From SIAJ01 sp036266155 (GTDB taxonomy: Bacteria; Planctomycetota; Planctomycetia; Gemmatales; Gemmataceae), in NCBI GenBank assembly GCA_036266155.1, contig DATANR010000303.1:1-46127 (forward strand): DNA of 46,127 nucleotides. The letters run 5' to 3'. Of this stretch, positions 18,801 to 27,800 are shown one piece after another; position 1 is the stretch's first letter, and each line of letters begins with the position of its first letter. The translations under genes were made by a program, and so were the position numbers. The notes beneath the pieces were generated by a model. The model was not told the origin of the DNA, did not search any database, and worked only from the letters and a program-made list of their open reading frames with translations.

Positions 18801-21800
18801 GCGAACTCGGATTCGGCCCGGTTCAGGAGGCCACAGGAACGGCCCTGGTTCCAGCCGTCATTCAGGGGTTCGCCCCCATTTCGACGCCGCGTTCCGGCGT
18901 CCTGTCGGCGGCCGCAGGTTTCAATTTGCAGATGACGATCGGCGGCGTCACCAAGTCCTTGACCGTCAGTGTGCCTGTCGATGCCGCGAACACGCGAACG
19001 GCCGACCTGATCGCCGACGTGCAAGCCGCCCTCAACGCGCAATTGACGTCGGCTGGCATCGCTGGAACCGTGACGGTCGGAATGACGCCGGCCGACTTCA
19101 CCGCGCCGGGCGTCGCCCGCGACAACTTCCTGACGCTCACCGGCGCAGGAACTGTGACGGCTCTCAAACTGACGCGCCCCGCGGATTACCTGACGCCAAC
19201 GCCGCCAACGAACGACTTGCCGGCAAGCGGCCGACTGGCTTCGGACCTGGTCACGGCAATTGGCCTGGCCGCCACGAGTCCGTCGCTGGAGCCGTTCCTC
19301 TACGACGGACTCCCCGCCACGAATCCGTCGGGGCTCCAGATCGGTGGGACCGAACTGAAGGTCGAAACCAAGTTCGTCAGTCAAGGGCCGGGTGTCCAGG
19401 TGACGCAGGGTGGGACCGCCGCCGACCCGTTCTGGCTAGTTGAGTTCGTCAACGGCTTTGGCAAACAGAACGTGTCGCCGATGGGCGTGGACGACACGGG
19501 TGTGCTCAACACGGCAACGAGCCTAGGCAAGGTGCACGTCACGACGATCCAGGAAGGGTCCGATACGCAAAACGAGATTCAAAAAATCACGCTGGAAAAT
19601 GCGCACGCCGGCTTCTTCGTCCTCGCCTTCGAGGGCGAGACAACGGAACCGATCTCATTGGGAACGCTGGCGAAGCCGGAAGCGCTGACGGCAGTCAAGA
19701 TCGAACAGGGTCTCGTCGGTCTGGACAATTTGGGCGCCGCGTTCACGGCGGTGATCGGTCCCGTTGCGTTCAAAGCGAAGCGTGCCGAGGCCTTGCTCGA
19801 CTCCGACGGCTTTGCGGACACGACGACCGCCGCCTCTTTTACGCTGAATCTGGCGAATACGAACAACCTCCCCGTCAGCGTAACGGTCGATCCGTATACG
19901 ACGCAGGCGACGCTCATTGGCGGCACGACCACGCCAGCCAACGGCGTGCTGGGCAGCAACGCCACGTTCAACCTCGACTTCACGCGCGCGAGCCAGCCCG
20001 GAGTTGTGCAACATCTGGCCGCGATCGTCAATGCGCAGCCGGCCAACACCACGCGCGATCAACTGGTCGCCGACGCGCAAGCCGCTCTCGATGCGGCACT
20101 GATCGATCAGGGGCTCTCGATCGGCGAGGTGGTCGCTTCGCTGACGTCGACGAACAAGTTGCGGCTGAGCGGCGGCCCACGCGACGGCGTGCTCTCTTTG
20201 TCCGTATCGAGTTTGAACGGTCCCGCCGCGACCGGCCTCGGACTCAGCGGGGCAAGCACGACATCCGGCAACATGTCACGGCCAGTGCTCGGTGGAGCGC
20301 AGCCCGTGTCGGCCCCGAGCGGCGTGCTCTCGACGACTGCCGAGTTCACCTTGTATTTGACGGTTAACGGCAATCCGATCGCGCCGATCGTCGTCGACGT
20401 GAATCGCGATACGTCGAACACCTCGCTCAACGCACTTGTCGCCGACATGCAAGCTGCGATCAATCCTCTGTTGACGGCCCGCGGCTTTGCGGCCGGCGAT
20501 GTGACTGTTGGCTTGACGGCCGGCAACGTGCTGACGCTGACGGGCAATCCGCTCGCGGGCATCACAGCTCTGCGTGTCTCGAGCGTTGACACGAATACGT
20601 CGCGCACGCAACTCGGCTTGCCTGCCGACGACGTCAGCGCCAGCGACAACGGCCTGACCGATCTCATGCCCGACATACAGGCCGCGATCAATACGGCGCT
20701 CATCGCGGCCGGTCGCCCCTCTGGCGACGTGGTCGTCGGGTTCGTGCCGGCTACGAACAAGTTGACGTTTACCCCCAAGACCGGATCGACCGCGAGTTCG
20801 GCCAAGGTCGTCGGCGGATCGGATGCGTTGCCGTTGCCGACGAACGGACAACTCACACAGCCGTTCGACCTGACACTTCTGCTGAATCTGGCCGGTGGCG
20901 GCGACAGCCGGCACTCGCTCAACACGAGCGGCGAGGCGGCCGCCGATACGTCGCTTGCCGTGGTCGGCGGCATGTCGCTCGATTTGCCCCTGTACAACGT
21001 GAACGCCGACGAAACCGCCGGCGGCCTGGCCTTGCACCTGCCGAACCTGGACGCATTTTTCAAGACGCAGGACCCGGTGTCGCCCACACCGCTGACGGGC
21101 ACCGACAAGGTCACGTTCACCAATGTGCCCGACTTCTCGCAGGCCGAGGTGCCGATCCCGATCACGAACCCGAACGATGCCCAACTGGCGCTCATCGACG
21201 ATCCAGGCCTGATCTTCGACGGCCTCGAAAACTACTTTGACAACCTCCAGGGCCAGATCGACAGCCAGGCCGGCAACGGACAAATGCCGCTGCTCGGGGG
21301 TGCCGCCAAGGGGCCATTGCAATTCGTCACCGATCTCAAGGAATCGGTGCTGACGAAGATGAAAGACACCTGGTCCAAGCTGCTCGGCGCGCCGGACCCG
21401 GTCGTCTCGCCCCCCACTCCGGCGGCGCCGGCCGGCATCACGACGATGACGCCGGAAAAGGACTCATTCGTCAACCCGCCGGACCGAATCATCGATCCCG
21501 GCACCTACGTCTCGGAGATCATCCCAAACGATGCCCAGTCGATCCTGGTCGAAAACTGGGGACACCTCGGGCGCAGCTTCAGCCCGTTCACGACGCTGCA
21601 GAACACGATCTACAACCTGTTTGGTCCGACGCCCGAGCGCGTGAAGAACTTCTACGGGATCGTCTCGTCGCGCGATTCCGTAACCGTCAACGTCAACTGG
21701 GATGAAACGCAAGGCCTGCACGGTGAGCCGACCTACACAACCCGTCAGCAGCTTCTCGACAAGTACCAGGAACACTTGCTCGGTGCGCTGACCGCCATCG

Positions 21801-24800
21801 GCTACTACCAGATCAACGGCCAGCCGACTGTTAAGACAGAGTTCGGGCCGTCGGCGGAGACCGGCGAACCCAACTACAAGTTCACGCCGCAGGTTCCGGC
21901 CGGCGGGTATAGCGACAGCGTGCTCAATGGCGACTGGAACGAGGCGAAGTCGCTCCTGTATCTGTTCGACCGCAGCAGCACCGGGGCCGGGACCGCGGCG
22001 GATCCTGCCGTGCTGACCGGCGCTAGCCCGATTTACACCGGCGCCACGCCGCAGGGCCTTCTCGACGGCGGATTCGCGCCGCTCAAACTGAACGTCACAT
22101 CGAGCAACTATTCGTCGCCCGTTTCGCTCTTCCTCGACCTGAGCGAGCGCGGCGCCCTGGCTTACGATTTGCAAACCGCTCTCGACAACGCATTGACTGC
22201 GTGGACGGCCGGGGCGCCCGGGCGCGCTACTTATGCCAATGCATTAAAGGCGAGCATCTCCAGCACCGGTCGGTTGACAATTGCCGCGGGCGACGCCCGC
22301 GATGGTCGAATTGCCACGATGAGCGTCACCGCGGGCGCGGGTGCTAAAGACGGCCTGGGCTATTCGGGCAGTCGGACCGTCAATCGCATCCGCATGAGCA
22401 ACACCTCCTTTGCGGCCGCGGTGACCGCCGATGCTCCGGCGAATTTCAATGGACTACTCAATACGCCGGCGACGTTGACCGTGCATCTCGTTCCGACGGA
22501 CGGGACCGAGGCGATCGACCTGACAATTCACCTGACCCGTCACGGCGACGCCGACAAGGACGCACTGATCGGGTACGTGCAATCGGTCGTCGACGGGGCC
22601 CTGGATAATGCCGGGAAGGCCGCGCTGGCGGCGGGCGATGTGACGGTCGGCATGACCGCCGACAAACGAATCAGTTTCACTGGTAGCCCGCTCGCGAAGA
22701 TCACCGCGCTGCAAACCGATATCCCGGCACGCTACAAGACAATCAACAGCGTTGTGATTCTCGGTTCCACCGACTTCGCACCGACGCCGATCGACGGCGT
22801 GATTCAAAAAGGCTTCAACCTGTCGCTGCTGGAACTCTGGATCAACACGCCGGCGCCGGGCAATGTGTCCGTGGTGTCGCCGTTGCGGACTGGCAAGGCC
22901 GGCACGACCGAAGTCGATGTCAGTGCCGTGCCGGACGATACGGGCACCTGGGATTTGAACTTCACCGGCAGTCTGGCAACGCATGTGCCGACCGTCGCCG
23001 TGCGCTCCAATGCGAAGAACCCGCTGAAGAAAGTCAGCACGATCGGCGGCGTCAAAACGCTCGTCGATGCAACGGTGACCTACACTCCGACGCCCACGGG
23101 CGGCATCGTCACCACCGACGCGACCGAAGGCGGCTTCGATTTCGTGCTGACGTTCGGTGATGGTCGCGTCTTTGAATCCAACATGACGGGCGGCGTCGAC
23201 AGGGGCGTCGCGCCGGATGCGTCCGTGGACGACGTCGCGGCCGCCCTTGCTGGTCCCAACACGACGACCTCCGTCGATGCCATGGACCTGCTGAAGAAGA
23301 AGGACGCGACGGCGGAATCCGACACGGGCGTGGTGGCACTCAGCGAGCCACCACCGACTCCGGACGATGTCGAAGTCGCCACCGACCTCTTCAAGACCTA
23401 CGACAATGGGCCGCTGCGCGGGTTGCCGGTGGTTCCGTTCCAATTGGTCGACAACCCGACGGTTCAGATCGGCTTCAAGCTGGGCGAGCAGAACCTGCTC
23501 GAACGCTTCGCCAAAAAGGAGGCAGCGCGGCTCGCCAAGGACGACCCGTCGAAGGTCAATGCGAATGGCGACATCCTGCTCGGTAACAACGTGCGCCTGC
23601 TCCCCGACGTGCCGGGCGTTGGCACGGTGATCGTTCCACCCAAGGTGTCGGCGAACAGCGGCGGCTTCGGCGTCGATCTGGACGTCGGCCTTGCCGCCAG
23701 GATCGGCTGGGAAGTCAACATTGGCTTCGGCGTTTCGAAGAATGAAAAGTTCTTCCTGAACACCGCGACGAAGGACGAGGTCAAGCTCGACCTCCGTCTT
23801 GGTCTCGCGAGCAACACGATCGATGGCCCGGCCACGTTCTCGATCAAGCTCGGGCCGCTCGTGGGCACGGCACGCGATCAATTCCCCACCGCGCCGTACT
23901 CGACGTTCTTGATGGACCTGAACTTGTCGCGTTATCGCGTCCCGGTGGCCGTCGACAACTACAAGAAGAACACGCTGTTGGCCTACACCGGAACGTCCAT
24001 CAACCACCCGCAGGATTTGTTGAGCGATCTGAACACAGCCCTCAAGGGTTTCCTGCCGACGATTGGATTCAAGACCGACGATGTTGTGGCCAGCTATCAC
24101 GAGATTCCGCTGACCGATCTGCAAGATCAACTCTCTGCGGCGCTCGGGCAGCCTATCAGTCTCGGGACGGTGACGGTTGCCGCGGTGGCGGGCGCGACCA
24201 ATCAATTCGACGTGACCTTTGGCGGCGGCCGGTTTGCCGGCATCAACGTCGATCAACTCACGGCCCAGGACACCGCGCTTGCGCAAGGAGTCGCCGTGGG
24301 CCACGCGACGATTGCGACGCAAACGGCGGGCGGCAGTGGAACGAATGAGGTGCAGCGGATCACGATCGACGCCAGCGCGGGAACATACACGCTCACGTAC
24401 GGCGGCCAGACGACGGTCCCCATCAAGTTCGATGCGACCGCGGCGGAGATTCAGGAGGCCCTCAACGCGCTCTCCGGTTTCCGCGGCATTCCAGCGACGA
24501 TTGCGGACGCCACTGGCGCGCAGGTCGCGCTCACGCTGCAACAGCAAGCGCTCGCCCGGAACATTTACGCCACCCAGTTCGAACTCCGCGCCAATCCCGA
24601 TCCGCACCACCAGTTCCGCCAACGTGTGACATCGGTTGGCCTGGTGCCGGCCGGCCTGCAGCTCGATCCGAAGCTCAACGGCAAACTGCTCGCCGACCGC
24701 GAGGACGGCGACCCCAACACGCCGGCGCCGTTCCCGCAAAACGCGTTGTTCCAGGACGATGCCTCGCTACTGCCCACCAGCCTCGCCTTCAGTGTCGGTG

Positions 24801-27800
24801 TCGACATTCGCGACCCCGACAAGAACAAGCTGCTCGCCATTCCCAATCCGCCGGCCGATGGCGTGCTCAAAAAGGACGTCACGATCGATCTGGTGGTCAA
24901 GAAGACGACCGCGATCGAAGCATTTGGCGGGAGCATCGGCGGCAATGCGGCACTAATCGGCAGCCCAACCGAGACGTTCAAACTCCCCGGCATCGTCCTT
25001 GAGAAGAAATACACCGACGGCTCCGGCGTGCTTGTCGGCACGAAGCTCGTGGCGATGGTCAATCACAATCCAGAGGACCTCGCCAAGGACATTCAGGACG
25101 CCATCGATCGCTACCTCAACAACCTCAACAAGATCACCGCCCTCAACGCGTCGCAACGGAGCGCCATCAAACAGGCGATCAAGCCGGGCGACATTACCGT
25201 CACTTTTAACGAAAAGACCAAGGCATTTGAGTTTGAGGCAACCGAGGGCGGCAGCGACGGTACGACGCGCGCTCGCCGAGCCAACATCCGCGAAGTGGAT
25301 GTCGATGCCGACGGCGAGCGACTGTCCGTCGCCGAGTTGATCCGCAATCCGAAGGATGCGTTCCAGGTCCATGCCGAGGGCAACCTGAACGTCAACGCAC
25401 AGTTCGAAATCAGCTTCAAGAGGCCGACCGAGGAAAATACCAACCCGCTCTTGCCGAAGTTCACATTCGACCTGGCCCTGGATAAGCCGCTCTTCTCGTT
25501 TGACACCGATCTCAATGCAGCACTAATCCCCGCGGGTGGTCCCGCCACGGGCTCGAAGCCGTTCCCGACGCCCTCCAACGGGCGGCTCGACGACGACGTG
25601 ACCGTGATCCTGCTTTTGGGCACCCAGGACGGCAAGACGGAGAAGTGGCCGGTCGTTGTGCGCTCGCGCGATACGTTTACGCCGAAGCTCAATCCCGGCG
25701 CACCCGATGCCGCCTCGGATAACCAGGACCTTTCCGATTTACAGGCGGACATTCAGCGAGCCGTCAATTTGGTGCTCACCAAGAACGGCCTGCGCCCGAA
25801 CGCGGTCACCGTCACGTACGACACGAAGTCGGGACAGTTCCTGTTCAAGAAGTCAACGACGGTCCGCAGCTTCATCACCACCGTCTCGTATCAACTCAAG
25901 CTCGGCGAAACGAAGCTGCAGAATGTCGCCATCGATCTTGGATCGTTCATCGGCGACATGGCGGGACCGATCCTGCAAAAGGCCGACGACATCGTCAAGC
26001 CGTTCGACTGGTTGATCGGCGACGAGGGCCTGTTGACGCGGCGTTTGCCGGTGATTTCCGACCTGAACGGCCGCAATACCAGCTTGCTCGACCTCGCGGG
26101 TCAGTTTGGGTCCAATAAGACCGCGAAGACGCTGAGCGCCCTGCGTGAGATTCGCTCGTCGGTCAAGAGCGTCAAGACCGCGACCAAGGACGCCAAGGGC
26201 AGCGTGCTGCCGCTCGGCACCATCAAGCTCGACGGCACGGGCAACGGCTATCAAACCGTTCAGGGTTCCGGCGCTAATGGCGCCCAACGCAATGGAACAG
26301 GGACAGGCGGGACCGCGCCGGTTGACAAGCCGGGCCCGGCCAAGAACTTCTTCGCCAACACGCAACGTGGCAGTTTCGCGCTCGGCTTCCCGATCCTGAC
26401 GGAGCCGCGCCTGCTCTTCGACGCCATTGCGCTGGGCAAATACACGGACCTGACAGTGGTCACTCTGGGACTGCCGCACTTCGAGTTCAACTTCCAGTAC
26501 GAGCAGCGCTTCCAGATCTTTGGGCCGCTATTTGCCACGCTCGGCGGGTTCTTCTCGGCGTCGATCGACGTCGGCATCGGCTTCGATATGTCCGGCGTCG
26601 CGAAGTACCAGAAGACCGGTCGCATCGGCGACATCTTCGACGGCTTCTACATCAGCGATCGCACAAACCCGAACGGTTCCGGGGCTGATCGACCGGAGTT
26701 GACTTTCACCGGCGGCATCGTTGCCGGTGCCGAGCTGAACTTGGGCGTCGCCAGCGCCGGCGTGCAGGGCGGCATCACGGCCACGGTCGACTTCAACCTC
26801 GACGATCCGAACAACGATGGTCGCGTCCGCCTGTCTGAGATGCTGCAGAACATCCAGGCGAACGACAACAATCCGGCAGCGATCTTTGACATCGGCGGCC
26901 GCATCGGCTGGTTCTTCCGTGCGTATGTCACGGCGTTCGGCGGGCTGTTCAACTATTCGAAGGATTTGGGCGCCGGAACGCTGTTCGAGTTCACCGTTCC
27001 ATTCAAGCGCCTACCGGTGCTGGCGGTCGTGGAGTCGGGCGGCATCCTGGTCCTGAATACAGGGCCGCTGGCGCCGAACCGCATCCACGGGCCGATCGAC
27101 GGCAATGCCGGCGACAGCTTCGTCATCAATTACGACAGCACCAATGCGGACGGCAGCTTGAATCTGGTTGTCAAGTTCGGCGGCGCTCAGGTCACCTACG
27201 AAAACGTCCGGTCCGTTGAAGCGACGGGCGGGGCGGGCAATGACACCTATGACTTCCGCGGCGTGACGCAGGGCAGTTTGACGGCGGAAATTCACGGCGG
27301 CGGCGGCGACGACAATATGTACGCCGGCGTCGGCTCGTACACCTTCATCGGCGAAGACGGCAACGACCATCTGGTCGGCGGCGCCGGCAACGACCTGCTC
27401 GACGGCAGCGCCGGCGACGATTCACTCGCGGCTGGCGCCGGCGACGACAGCGTCACTGGCGGTCTGGGCAACGACACGGTCGACGGCGGCGACGGCAACA
27501 ACACCATCGACGGTGCCGCCGGCAACGACGTCCTCATGGGCGGCGCCGGCATCGACGACTACGTCTTTGCCGATGGCTGGGGCGATGACACCGTTACCGA
27601 CGGCGGCGGCATCGACGCGTTCGACTTCCGCAATGCGACCGCGGCTCTCACCTTCCGTGTTTCGAGCAATGGCATTGTCAAACAGACTGCGGTCACCGAC
27701 TTCACGAGCCGCGTCGTGTCGTTCGATTTCGACATCGAGTTGCTGCTCGGCGGCCGTGGGGCGGACAAGTACAACATCGCCGCGACAGGCGCCAGCGGAC

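Larger units (their letters stand above)
12040..26110 (+). repeat. helical linker family C in the giant protein (about 4 copies)
   Basis: Segments of about 50-75 residues, predicted helical, placed at transitions between repeat blocks: near 12040-12270, 16230-16400, 21205-21400 and 25920-26110. They share leucine-rich amphipathic helices and a core such as LPLVNKSVKELLDFAGQF or LPVISDLNGRNTSLLDLAGQ. The repeat relation is weak by eye and needs a profile comparison. Confidence 0.5.

Noticed and set aside
13988..24739. Long reverse-strand open frames inside the giant gene, up to about 760 codons
   Set aside because: They mirror the forward codon pattern, are rich in Arg, Gly, Val and His in the way of antisense frames of GC-rich genes, and show no domains. 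The forward frame has clear repeats and motifs.
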